In this document: positions 1 to 11,399 of the stretch, in pieces
Position numbering within the stretch: position 1 is the first letter of the stretch
How the letters are laid out: the number at the start of each line of letters is the position of its first letter
Assembly: GCA_900095095.1 (NCBI GenBank)
Contig: FMBT01000297.1
Location: 496,001-560,000 of the forward strand
Reading direction: 5' to 3'
DNA: 64,000 nucleotides
DNA from: Fragilariopsis cylindrus CCMP1102
Taxonomy: Eukaryota; Bacillariophyta; Bacillariophyceae; Bacillariales; Bacillariaceae
Notes under the pieces: generated by a model
Database searches by the model: none
Told to the model about the DNA's origin: nothing
What the model saw: only the letters and a program-made list of their open reading frames with translations
Program-made: the position numbers and the translations under genes

Positions 1-1900
1 AAGAACTCGCTTCTACAAGTACAGGACCTGCTGTTGTTGATGAGAAGTCTTCTTCCGCTGCTATGACTGTTGTTACAGTTGGTGGTAGTGGCAGTGATTC
101 GAATACGATGACTGCTGGAGAAACTGCTGCTAAGATTAGGTCGGGGGGTGGTTCGATGAAACCACCACCACCACCACTACCACAATCAGTAGGTTCAGCT
201 ACAACAGCAGGTGTTCCTATTGCTTCTTCTTCTTCATATGCATCATTATCAGGATATGTTAGTTCAATAACTGCTTCATCGGCTCAATCACAACCTGTGG
301 TTGGTACCATTGCCAGTGGCGGGGGTGTTTTCAGTAGTTCTCATACTGATGCGGCTGCCGCTGCGGTTGCTAACTTAAATTCAATTGCAACAGCCGCTAC
401 AAAGAAAATAAAAGCAGAAAACGACGGTAAGTATACTACATGCATTATGTTGTGTTGATTAAGATATCTTGATCTGATTTGATTGAAACCACATGTCGGA
501 TATAAACTAACTGACTATTCTCTTTATCTTCTCTATCTTACTAGATGCGGAAACAAGGGGTTTGAAACGAAAAGCTAACAACAATTCGGCTGCTGACGAT
601 GACGATAGCGGTGGATATAACAGTGATGACGATGAGGGGGGAACGGTCAGCTCAAAAACTACTGATACAAGCCCTTTGAAGACCACTACCACAATTACTA
701 CTACCGGTAGCACTAATGACAACGAAGAAATGAATATGGATGATGATGACGACAGCATTCTTAGTGGCGGGGGTGGTGGTGGGAATAAGAAAGGAGGGAA
801 GAAAAAGAAATTGGACGAATCGAAACGCGAAGAACGGAATGCAAGAGAAAAGGAAAGAAGTTTCCGTATCTCTCGACAAATCAACGAATTAAGAAATCTT
901 CTTTCTAGTGGTGGTGTTATTGTACCGAAGGGTACAAAGAGTTCCGTCTTAACAGAGGCAGCGAATTATATTCGTATGCTTCAACAGCATCAGTATCGTT
1001 CTGAAATGTAAGTTTTTCCTGTTTTCTTTTTGTTCTTACGTTATATAAGAATTGCTCAGAGCATGAATGTTAGTGTGATGTTTTCACTGTTGCTCATTAT
1101 TCATTAACTTTTCTAACAACGTTTATTCTTTTTCTCGTCTTCTTTCTATCAATGACCAGTGATCGACACCAGTTAGTTCAACAAGTACAACGGATTGGTA
1201 GTGGTGCCTTAGGACAGGAAGCTGCGAGTGCTGTTAGGCATGTTGCCGCACAGAATGGTGTTTGGTCTTTAGGAAACTTCGGTGGCGTTCCACCGAAATC
1301 TGCCATGATGTACCATCAGCCCAGCGGACCAATAGCCGACGAACCGACAAGTTCTGCGGATTCAGCCTCCTCGTTGAATGGATCTACACTCCCTAGCAAG
1401 ATCGAAGAATCGGACTACAGACAGGTATTCAACTCATGTACGATAGGAATGGCGATCGCATCTATGGGAGGAGCCTTCATCGACTGCAACAAACTTTTCT
1501 GTAATATATCTAATTATACGAAACAAGAAATTTGCTCTATGACTGTATTCAATCTAACTTCCCGGCAAGATCTTCAGTCCGCTTTTGATTTGATCAGTCA
1601 AATGCTCTCAGCTCCACTAGATCCTACCGTTACGAACACTTCTGTGTACTAAGAGGAGCTCTCAAGAACAGAACCGACATCGGACTCAACGTCAAACTAG
1701 TCAAAGGTGGAGATGGTGTCGCAAAGTGTTTTTGTGTAACACTAATTCTGAATCCTGCGTCACCATACGATACATCGAAACCTACTCCGGCGGCAATGGG
1801 ACATGGTATCGCAAATACAGGTCAAATACTTCCTGGTCCTAATGTCAAAGATTCATCTCAAGCGGGATTGGCTCCCTCTCCCGCTTATACTACGGGCTGA
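1..1900 (+). CDS. bHLH-PAS transcription factor, RITMO1/bHLH1-like (5' partial)
   Basis: This is a nuclear DNA-binding regulator of the diatom bHLH-PAS group, which includes the Phaeodactylum rhythm regulator RITMO1; orthology to RITMO1 itself is inferred. The frame is open to the window edge, so the start lies upstream. Exons are <1..426, 545..1007 and 1160..1900, with GTAAG donors and a TAG or CAG acceptor. The first exon is low-complexity (poly-Pro, Ser, Ala). The second encodes a basic region (REERNAREKERSFRISRQ) and a helix-loop-helix with leucine-rich second helix (SSVLTEAANYIRMLQ). The third encodes a PAS domain (DYRQVFNSCTIGMAIASMGG, then GVAKCFCVTLILNP) and ends in the group-typical AYTTG. 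The PAS frame breaks near 1632: the N-terminal part stops at 1652, while the C-terminal part (CVLRGALKNRTDIG) is one base out of frame, as if one base were missing. Confidence 0.87.
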
Positions 1901-2629
1901 TTCGATGGGAATAGCCTTGCACATTTTATGTAGTGATCTGAATGTGCAATCCATCTATCTACCTACACTGCCCAACCGACTGGGGGTATTTTGTCATCCA
2001 CGAGACCGCCACTGTCCATTTCAATGGTCACACAAAAGTATACTCCTTATGTTAACGTTTTCTTGCTCGTGACTTTGTGCGAAGAATACACCCCAACGGT
2101 GAGATCACAAAATACGAAACTGGTCAAATCAGGACCATCATATTTTTTTGTGTCGCGCCCCATTTAAATGGGAATAATTTCTGTCACCCACGTAAGAAGT
2201 CAACCAGCCACGTCGATGGTCTACATTAAATAATCACGGCCTATCACAGGGGATTCATCATACAAGACCACAGCATTACTTTCATCGATGTATAAAATTC
2301 ATTACATTGCAATTATTTCTTCATTTCAATGAACGAGAAAACCAATATACCAAAATACCAATACCACTCATACAAACATACGTACAGATACTTGCACACC
2401 TACTTCATACAAACATTTTATCCACCATTAGGGAAAGAATCTAGGATAAACATACATACTATATACCAAAATACCAATACCACTCATGCACACCTACTTC
2501 ATACAAACATTTTATCCACCATTAGGGAAAGAATCTAGGATAAATATTCATATACATATCATATTCAGACTTAAAAGACAATACATAATTAGCTTATGAT
2601 TATATATTATTTATATGTTTTATCTATTA
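1901..2629. other. Intergenic spacer between convergent genes
   Basis: This spacer follows the bHLH-PAS stop and precedes the end of the opposite-strand ERO1-like gene. It is AT-rich with no conserved ORF. The only structure seen is the two-copy direct repeat annotated separately. Confidence 0.6.
2345..2545. repeat. Imperfect two-copy tandem repeat
   Basis: Two adjacent copies start with ATATACCAAAATACCAATAC at about 2345 and 2461. Both contain a shared block running from CACCTACTTCATACAAAC to GGGAAAGAATCTAGGATAAA. The first unit is about 116 bp and the second about 90 bp; they differ by an internal segment of about 26 bp. The array has no coding role that I can see. Confidence 0.85.
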
Positions 2630-4046
2630 TTATCTTGATTTTTTACAGAAGTCGACTGCCTTGGAAAATTTATTAATCGTAGACAGCAATGCTGCTAATT
2701 CTACACGATGGATACGCATAGTATCGCCACCTTCCCCAGTCCGTCCAAGATGGATTTGTAATGCTGTTGACAATCCTAACATTGCAACCTTACCATGAAG
2801 ACGACATTTATTACATTGGACGCAATTGATAACACGTAACAAGTCTCGTGCTCGCATCCGTGCCTGCCATAAGTCATTTTTAGAATCAACAGCATGGTCA
2901 TGTAATTTCTTTGGGGCAACCTCCACGGCAGGATCGTTCAATACGGGAAGAGCTAAGAACCCTTGTAGAATTGCAGCAGATTCTTCATCGATTTCACCAT
3001 TTTGACAATCAGCCAATAATTTGTCTTTGGCTTTAGCAGCGGCCGATAGGAATAACATGTAGGTAAAGTATAGATTTTCCATCGCCATCGGTTCTTCACC
3101 ACCTTCACTTAATCGACGATCAAATTCTACTTTTGGATCTCTCCATACCTCAACATCCGTAAATTCTTCACCGGCATCAATCTTATCTTGAATACCACTT
3201 GTAACTTGAGCAGATATAAGTGAATGTATTCCTGATACAGCTTTGTTAAAGTCTGCCTTCCAATGATCATCGTCGTAATCATACCCTTTGAAACAAATCT
3301 TTCCATGAATGAATTCCCATACCTCAGCTCCATTATATCCGGTATAACCCTCTGGGAATTCCTCTAAGTCATAGTAGTCATTACTTGGCATGTCCCATCG
3401 TGCCCAACCGTCCATCTCAAAATCATGTTCTTGGAAATCTACCTCTCGTATGATCGCCGGAACCTATAATGCATTGGTCGTCATTAGTCAAAAGAAGAAG
3501 AAAGAAAAAGGTGAGCCCCCAAAACAAAAATTGTAGTGATCATTAGATTACAATCAATGTATTGCGATTAATAGGTATAAACCTTCGCTTTTGGAAGTTG
3601 AAACGGAACGCAATGATACATACCTCCTCATCATCAACAGGATAAACTTCACATGTTTCGGAATAACATTCAAATAATTCTTGGGGCATGTATTCACAAC
3701 TAGCTAGAATATCTACACAAAAAAGACGGAAATATGGCGATTCTTGAAGATTTTCCATTTGTTGCGAAATTACATCATTTGCATCATCAATTACAGAAAT
3801 TCCTGGTTTTAAGTCTTCATTCGATGTTATACTCGCAGATGATGATTGTAGCACCGTCTTCGTCGTTGGGGTTGAGATTGAGACCAAAAAGTTGTTATTA
3901 TTATTATTGCGTCGTAGTATTGTATTACTTGTATCAAATCCCAAACTATCTCGATAATGAGAATTCCGTTCTGGAACTGAAAATGCAGTACAGACTGCAA
4001 TACTACTACCAGCGGTGACACTCAGCAGAGAAAGAAAAGACACCAT
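2630..4046 (-). CDS. ERO1-like thiol oxidoreductin
   Basis: ERO1 oxidises protein disulphide isomerase with FAD and O2 to drive disulphide formation, normally in the ER lumen. The gene is complement(join(2630..3463,3624..4046)), 418 aa, with a 160-bp intron (donor GTATGT, acceptor TATAG, phase 0). Matches to the family include YTGYNGAEVWEFIHGKICF, the motif FNKAVSGIHSLIS, NLYFTYMLFL, and the C-terminal active-site cluster CVQCNKC. An N-terminal Cys pair near ETCEVYPVDDEEVP resembles the shuttle region. The N-terminus has a hydrophobic signal peptide ending CTAF|SVPE, followed by an Asn-rich linker. That resembles the diatom plastid ASAF motif rather than a plain ER signal. Family assignment is firm; the compartment is inferred. 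No frame breaks were seen. Confidence 0.88.
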
Positions 4047-5400
4047 TTTTTTAATTTAAAATATGGCGTTACTAATCATTCAAAATCAAAAAAATCTTAA
4101 TGGATTTTTACCTCTTCTATCGTAACAGCAATTTTCTAATCCAACAGTATAACAATGAGTAGAAAATTGAGCTGACACAAGCCTGTTGGAAAGTAGATCT
4201 AGCTTTTACCGAAAAGAAGGATGAATTCAAAGCAAAGGACTTTTCTACCAAAGATACTACAGTACTAGTATCTCTCTGTTGAGATTGGATACCGAAGTGA
4301 TGAGCAAGAGTTTCTTGTGATGATAGCGTAAAAATAATGCAGAAATGATCTAAAAAAAATTGAAGTACGCATCTGCTACTTGACTTGCTTCGTTCGCCAA
4401 CATACTAAAAAGATGCCATCGTCGTGTTAAGTAACATGACGTAGTACTCGCGAACTCGAGCGGAGACAGACTGAATTTTGAATGATTCAATCCCCAATCT
4501 TACATTTATTTTTTTGTGCATGTTGTACAGTAGTAAAGCAATTAAGTTACTGTGAGCAATAGTGATTACAATTGTACTGCAATGTGAGAGAAAAAACTGA
4601 AGAAGAAATGGATAGGCCCGGGAGGTAGTTGAGGTGTAGTACCTTTTGCTTCCACAGCACAGGACTGGTGATATGACATGCATAATATGATATGATACTC
4701 AACAAAGAACAAGAGGCAATAAAAATACTATCACATAGTGTATTGTTAATCGACTTGAAACTACTCTCCAATGGCAGAAATTCTAAGTAAGCTTATCAAA
4801 AAAGATACAACACCTATTAACATAATAAGAGACATTATTCATCATTTTCAAATTTATCTACGGTTTATTTCTTCTCTCTTTTGCACCACATGAAGTGTAG
4901 TATCAAAATTTGACTCTGTGCTTGTAGTAATCATATAGGCCCCAATAGCTTACTGTAGACTCAGGAGGATTTAATACAGTCACTGTTATTTTGAAGAACA
5001 TTTAATTACTAAAAGGAAGAATGAGAGAATTTGATGCTTTTACCTCCTCTGCATTTTCATTTGTTGTGTCAATCTTTCTACTGACTAAGATTGCTTCACT
5101 TAGGGATGAAATATATATTGTCATTCACAAACAGCATGAAAAAGTCGGTGTTGCACAATCAAATAATGTTCTAAGAATAGAAAAACCTGCATATAGACAA
5201 GTACTGTGAGTCATCAATCTCCAATCTCAGATTCAATTCCAAACTTTGCTTTGTATAGTTATCATTTACATTACTGTAGTTACAAGTACTTAAATGCCAA
5301 AAGAATGACCTTTGGAGGCTCATGAAGTTGTTATTAGGGTTGTGTGCGGTATAATACCATTTTATCCTACACTATATATCATATTTTATAAGGTATTCAT
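4047..5400. other. Intergenic region, no gene recognised
   Basis: This 1.35 kb lies between the start of the ERO1-like gene and the end of the DoxX gene. Only short non-conserved ORFs are present, without domain-like composition, splice structure or RNA-gene motifs. The first few hundred bases should include the ERO1-like promoter. Confidence 0.5.
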
Positions 5401-6495
5401 TCATTGGTCATTACCGTCGTCGTCGTCGGCAACGTTGTTGTCGTCATCTGGAGCAATACTCTTGTAAATGATCGAATCTATTGAAAGAGGACCAGATCCG
5501 TTGAACCAAAAGACCAAAAAGATAAGAGAATATAGAAGTGGTTCCTCAAAGTCGTATGAATAACTAGAAACATGACCTAGTGGAAATCCCTGTAAACCAT
5601 TAGCAGATAAATGAAAGTATACTGCCGACAACATTGTACCCATTAATGACAATGCTGCCGGTCGTGTTAGGAATCCCAATGCAAAAAAGATACCACCAAT
5701 AAATTCTACATAATCATGTAATGCAGCCCAAAGTTCTAGTGGGCCTGGTAAGAAACCAAAATATGGTGTCATAATGTAATCGATGAAACCTTGAAACTCG
5801 GGAGTTCCAAAATTAGCCGGTCCAATTCCACCTTGAAGGAAGAGTCAAGAGTTGTTTAGTTTCATATATTATGTACGGGTTATGTGCTGCACCAAACAAT
5901 ACAGCAGGTACAAAAAAAATACACGACCTCACGTACCTTCTGATCCATGATGGATCATCAGTAATCCCGTTAAAATTCTTAAGGGTACCAACGGAACCGA
6001 ATGGATTCCCTGTTTATGAAGTTTTTGTTTGTTTGTTTGTTTGTTTGTTTTACATGTGTAGAAGAACCGCCAGCCCAACATTCAGAAACGAAATAAAATC
6101 AGAGAGAAAAATACAAAAAGAAAATCACTCGAGAGATGAGAAACTGTATTGATTGATGAACAACAATAACGCACTTCTTAGATACAAAATGATAGCATTG
6201 ACGAAAATAAAGCCGTAACGTACGTACGTACCTGCCAATTCGTAACAGTTTTGAACAATTTTGGGCCAGTTATACGCTCCCATGTCGATTCTTTTGGATC
6301 TTTTGCCATTAATAGCTGAGAAAATGACGATGATGACGGTGGCGACGGTAACGAACGAGGTCGATTAGTCAAAGGCGTAGCAGGCGTTGTTCTTGTTTGA
6401 ACATTATTATTTTGAAAGGCATTCGCATTCGGTGACGAGAGGACTACCACCACAAGAGCAGTAGCAGCGATATGGTAGCAAGAAGAAAACCGCAT
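5401..6495 (-). CDS. DoxX-family membrane protein, probable plastid targeting
   Basis: DoxX proteins are small four-helix membrane proteins, often linked to redox processes; the precise function here is unknown. The gene is complement(join(5401..5831,5937..6009,6232..6495)), 255 aa. The donors are GTACGT and the acceptors CAAG and ACAG, and frames join without a break. The N-terminus is a signal peptide ending NANAF|Q, an ASAF-like plastid motif, then a Ser/Pro/Thr-rich transit region. The DoxX part runs LRILTGLLMIHHGSEGGIGP, then PLELWAALHDYVEFIGG, LGFLTRPAALSLMGTML and a last helix LLYSLIFLVFWFNGSGPLSID. The tail is Asp-rich. It starts 412 bp from the divergently transcribed gamma-carbonic anhydrase. 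Confidence 0.84.
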
Positions 6496-6906
6496 GTTGT
6501 TACTGTCAGATTTTTGTTGTTGACTTCTGGTAAGTATAGAATAAGTATGTGTATTGCACTTCCGATATCCGATCCAATATCCAATAATACGCCTCCTAAT
6601 AGCTTGAAACTAGCTAGTACTACCGTTACCAGTAGGTTTTCGGTCGTGATGTGAAGGAAAAGGATTCGATTTTGATTTGATTCGATTCATTCGATTGATT
6701 CGTACGGACGTGTCTGCAGGGCGTCGCTCAATGGGGGGGGGGGGGTAAGGTTAGGGGTAAAATATGAGGTTTGTTGGCAATAATAATGAATAATGTTGCA
6801 TGTTTGAATGTTGACCATGACACAGACAAACAACGCTTGTTTCATCTAAACTGACCAGTACTCTGCTTTACAATAGTATTTTTATATAGACGAAAAGGGC
6901 ATCGTG
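6496..6906. promoter_or_regulatory. Divergent promoter spacer with a 13-G run
   Basis: This 411-bp spacer separates two divergent start codons (DoxX protein and gamma-carbonic anhydrase), so it should hold both promoters. A run of 13 G lies at 6733-6745, unusual in this AT-rich DNA. No TATA box or known factor site could be assigned with confidence. Confidence 0.5.
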
Positions 6907-7217
6907 ATGGCGTCCATGAGCTCAAGAATTGCTGTTGCGGCGTCAGGCGCTGCTAGAAAAATTGGGTGAGTATTAAGGTTGAAATTTCGGGTTCGTTTCT
7001 TCGCTTTTTATTCCCAACAAATAAACATCGTCGTTCATATTTTATATTTTATATATGTTGGTAAATGGTGGATACTACGATGATGGCTACTGCTATGATG
7101 ATTGTAGTATGGATATCGACATTGATGAATTATCCATAAATAATTATCAGATTTTATCATTCATTCGGTCCCAATTCTCAATTTATTTTCAACTCTTTCC
7201 CTTTTTTTACGTCGATC

Positions 7218-7248
<31 letters not shown>

Positions 7249-8193
7249 TTAGAGCTGCACTTGATAGTATGGGGGCAGGTATGGAAGTAGCAAAATACAC
7301 TGAACGCTTGGTACCCTCATCACGAATCGTTTCCGTAAATGGTGTTTCTCCAGCCTTGTCTGGTGCTAATAATTTCATAGCTCCGTCCGCATCTGTTATT
7401 GGTAATGTTACCATTGGTGAACACTCAAGGTAAGAAAGAAATGGAATTAAGAATGAAATTAAGTGAAAAGATAATCGCATTTTTTTCTGGCGTGTGCATG
7501 TTTGGTAGACTATTCTGTATCTCAATAGTCATTCTCCATTCGTATTCAATACTGATGTGGTCTTTTAACACACATTTACAGCGTATGGTATGGAGCTACT
7601 GTCCGAGGGGATGTCAATACCCTTAAGATTGGTTCTAAAACAAGTGTTGGTGATCGTGCTGTTGTACATGTTGCAAAAATTCAGGGTGATCATCCAACGT
7701 ATATTGGTGATAATGTTACGATCGGTGCCTGTGCGATCGTTCATGCATGTACAATTGAAGATTTAGTTGTTATTGGTGAATCAGCTCAAATTATGGATGG
7801 TGCGTCCGTATCGACTAATTCAATTATTGCACCTGCATCGATCGTTACACCAGGAACGAAAGTACCCAGTGGCGAATTATGGTCTGGCTCGCCAGCGAAG
7901 AAGGTCGTTCATTAACAGCGGATGAAATTGCATCAATTTCAGAATCGGCACATGATACACTTGAATTAGCATATTTACATGCTGTAGAAAATTCAAAGGA
8001 TTATAAACAATTAATTGAAGAAGATGAAGATAGATTGGATCGTAAACTACGTAAGAAGGCATGGTTCGATCCAAATATTCCTGATCCTGATGATGTACTT
8101 GGACAGGGTGTACCTGGACGTATTTTCAATTCAACATTAACAAATCCAGAGGAAGGATTGAAATTTAAAGCAAAACGAGATGCAAAGGCTTGA
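6907..8193 (+). CDS. Gamma-carbonic anhydrase (or gamma-CA-like) protein
   Basis: Gamma-carbonic anhydrases are left-handed beta-helix trimers; in algae and plants they usually sit on mitochondrial complex I. Exons are 6907..6965, 7253..7429 and 7582..8193. The N-terminus SSRIAVAASGAARKIG resembles a mitochondrial presequence. Hexapeptide repeats are clear: SVWYGATVRGDVNTLKIG, then VGDRAVVHV, IGDNVTIGACAIVHACTI and the closing ELWSGSPAKKV. Of the three zinc histidines, the first (VVHV) and third (IVHAC) are present, but the middle one (usually GH) is replaced by GA, so catalysis is doubtful. Near 7903 the frame breaks by an apparently missing base. The conserved C-terminal helix (SLTADEIASISESAHDTLEL) continues in the next frame to 8193. 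Without correction, the protein ends just after SPAKKVVH. Confidence 0.87.
7217..7248 (+). repeat. (CAA)n microsatellite abutting a 3' splice site
   Basis: About ten CAA units fill the end of the first gamma-CA intron, stopping 4 bases before the TTAG acceptor at 7249-7252. The place of the polypyrimidine tract is taken by this purine-rich repeat. Confidence 0.9.
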
Positions 8194-9134
8194 AAAAATG
8201 AATTCATTCATTCATCAATATGATATATGATACCATAGAAAGAGAGACACGCATAAACCGCTAATTACTACTAATGGAAATAATAATCATGAGAATGTTA
8301 AATTGTTTTTAATTGAGAAGAAAAAAGTTCTAAAATATATCGAGAGATAATATTATTTTCGACATAATCTTGTAGTACAAAAAGCATCGTTTGTCATACT
8401 GTTAGCCTTTCTCTCGCCTTCATACGATATGGTAGCATTTTAGTTGTATGATTTTTGGATAGATCTTTTGTAGACTATGGGTTGAAAATTCAAAATGAAG
8501 CTGTAGATTACGAAGCAACGACCTCATCAGGCAGACATTAACGCATAGGAAGGCGTCAACATTCCATTTTCTTGTCTATTTCCATACAACGAAGAGAGGG
8601 TCAAATGATGGATGTGTCGTTGGCTACTGTCTAATTGATTAGGAAGATCTGAAAAGTTATTTAATATATATTCTTTGATTCGTGTATTACTGTATCTGCT
8701 ATTTCTTATGTAATTAAAATAATGATACGAGATTAGGAAGGAGATTATGCGAAGTATTGAAAGAACAGACGGGGATATCGTATTGTAATTTTATCCAAAT
8801 CTTCCTTCTCACTCAACCGTGTTTTCTTTTGCATCTGAGTCAGATATTATGTGAACGGATCGATCGATTGATTGATATGATTGATTCCGTTACAAAGATC
8901 CAATCTTGTAACTTATCAAATCTTATGATACTGCATGTAGAGTGAAAATGTATGTTTTTTGTCGATTTTTATTTTTTTGTTTATCCTATTTAGTTCGTAC
9001 TTATTAGTTAGTTGAAGTAGTATACAGCGTGATAATAAAATCCTTCCTTTTGTTGTTGTTGTAAAGTAAGTTTCACGCTTTTTTGCTATTATATATCCTT
9101 ATTCCCATAATTATAAATAAATAATATATATTAT
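8194..9134. other. Intergenic spacer between convergent genes
   Basis: This 0.94 kb lies between the 3' ends of the gamma-CA and CKS genes. It is AT-rich with no ORF of coding character and no repeat beyond short A/T tracts. Confidence 0.5.
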
Positions 9135-9975
9135 TTATTTTCGATTATCATACTGAGCACGATATTCCTCTCGAGCCTTGCGTTCCATTTCAGGATCTAC
9201 TCGACCACTTTGAGGATCAGTTCCTAATGGACGACGGAAAAGGAGGATATGGGGTTCCGGTCTATATATATTAATAAAAACAATCACAATTATGTAATAC
9301 AAAAATAAGGTGTAAAATCGATTAGAATGATTGTACAGAAAAACATCTCTGATATACAGCTATCCCCCCGTACGATTCAAATGGTTGGAAAAATGAAGAC
9401 GACGACGACGACGACTGACTGACTGCTCGAATTGAATTAGAATAATTCGAACACAAAAAAACACACAACAAAACTTACCGATGAATAGCATAATGTCCCC
9501 ATCCACGACTTTGTTGAACACCGATACCACGCCATTCAGATTCTGATAAAAGACGGCTCTTGGGAAGGGTCTTCGCAAGTTCCTTAGGAAGAATAACGTG
9601 ACTGTTATATGTACAATGTATAATATAATATATATCAGTACTGCAGTCATGCCATAAAAAATTATAGATATAAATTAGAAAGAGTGAGAGAATCAAATGA
9701 ACAGAACAAATGGATCAATAAGACAGGAGGAGAATTATAATTGGATTCAACAATCATAGTGTGTTGTTCATTCATATCTTCACCTAAAGCGCGTGTAGGA
9801 TTGTAAGGAGCCTTTATTGGGCTTGGTATAAATTAATTAATTATTATACGACACAAAAGTCGAAAATCAGTCGGTTAGTTCAGTTCAAGTTCAGTTTTAA
9901 GTTTACTTACCGATATTCATTCATATCATCAGCGTACTTTTCACTATATTCGATTCGGGAGGCACTACTACTCAT
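9135..9975 (-). CDS. CKS1: Cyclin-dependent kinase regulatory subunit CKS1/Suc1
   Basis: CKS1/Suc1 binds cyclin-dependent kinases and phosphorylated substrates to promote multisite phosphorylation in the cell cycle. The gene is complement(join(9135..9261,9479..9601,9911..9975)), 104 aa, with GTAAG donors and clean phase joins. Family signatures run in order: [19 protein letters not shown], then [38 protein letters not shown]. The phosphate-binding Arg, Ser and Trp positions are kept. The tail after PLG is about 30 residues and charged ([17 protein letters not shown]), longer than in yeast or human short forms. Confidence 0.95.
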
Positions 9976-11399
9976 GGTGTGATATATTTACTATTATTTC
10001 GCTGTTTACGGAATGGAGGTTTATATTAGTTGGTCGTCTAATGAATATATTATGTGTACAGTACCGTGTATTGTAACGATTGAGGTGGTTGCAATGGAGC
10101 ACCGGAGCTAATGCTTACAGAAAGCATGCTGTGCTAGCTTGCTTTTATCTATTTTTTGAATTTTGGCGAAAACGTTTAAAATTCCCCCTTTAAAAGGGAG
10201 AGGAGGCGATAATAAAAATCCAAATACGAAATACTACGAGAAGAGAAAGGGGGGTAGTATACACAAGTAGCAGTTGAAATAGTAACATTATACTAATGTA
10301 TTATATATATTATATGTGTTGCTCACATTTTGCTATGAAGTAGGAAGCAAAGACCATGGCACGATTACCAAATGAATGATCCATTCCTGAATGAACAAAT
10401 CATATCATATCATCATATCTGAATCTATTGATTGATAATTCTACATACATAAACTACTACACCACACCACAATATATATATAGTAATAGCATTAGAAAGG
10501 GGGACAATGTAGTAAATAGTTATCCACAAACAAGATGTGTATGCTGTATTTCTATCACACGTAATATGAATCTCATCCTGCTTTTAGCAACTTTAGAATT
10601 GCTGCTGATCAGTGTACATCACATTATTTACTCTTAAAATGTAATATTGTGGCTACGATATGATAGAGATCATTGTTGGGGGATGAAAGATTCTAAAGAT
10701 TAGATCTATTATTATGATGAATTCAAGGATCAGCATTTAAATAGATTATGCAGTGATGAGAAGCAAGGAAATCAAGACATGCCATCACAACACACCGCAA
10801 CATATATATATATATATATATTACTTTGAATAGTTTTTTAAATGCTCACTATTACACCGTGTTGTGCATACGTTATTTGTTGAAAGTCAGGCAATAGTGA
10901 AGACTGACTAGTGGGTTACTTAGCTTTTGTGGAACATACCACTACCGGTAGTAGTAGTTGTTTGATCACTACTAAGTTAGTAGATTTCTATGCATTAGTA
11001 ACCATGTTACAGCCAGAGGAACTGATGTCATCAAATCAGACTTTCTATGTTGCACTACTTAGTTAGAGGCTAGGCATGATTTGAGCTACCTACTAATACT
11101 GCAACATATCCGGGTGGAATGTAGTAATAGACAACATTAGTAGTATAGAAGGCAAGTAGTGAGAGTTTGGATCAAGCCATGGCTCATCTACTAAACTGGT
11201 GATAGACTCCAGTTATTCAACAACAACAACAAATACCAAAAGGATCTTTTGACAGGATAATGTCACACCGGCATTGACTTCGCCGTTTCTACTCACTGAT
11301 GGCATGTACAAGAACTAATGTAGACATAGTCCTAGTGGCATAATATATAGATGCATCCATTTTTGCTATAACCCGTTAATTATTTTTACTACTATTCCT
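9976..11399. other. Intergenic region with a TA microsatellite
   Basis: No gene was recognised in this 1.4 kb. It contains an alternating TA tract near 10802-10821 and scattered AT-rich sequence. The CKS1 promoter should lie in the first few hundred bases. Confidence 0.5.

Noticed and set aside
562-884. Minus-strand ORFs opposite the bHLH-PAS exon
   Set aside because: They are mirror images of acidic and Ser-rich codons in the real gene; their poly-Pro/Ser/Phe composition is typical of antisense shadows.
4405-4771. Two overlapping minus-strand ORFs of 74-92 residues
   Set aside because: Composition is random-like, no family features are seen, and no splice continuation is apparent.
9700-9830. 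Extra CKS1 exon containing a GEDMNE-like string
   Set aside because: Direct joining of the 9911-9975 and 9479-9601 exons already gives the perfect family sequence MNEYRHVILPK, so the intervening resemblance is coincidental intron sequence.
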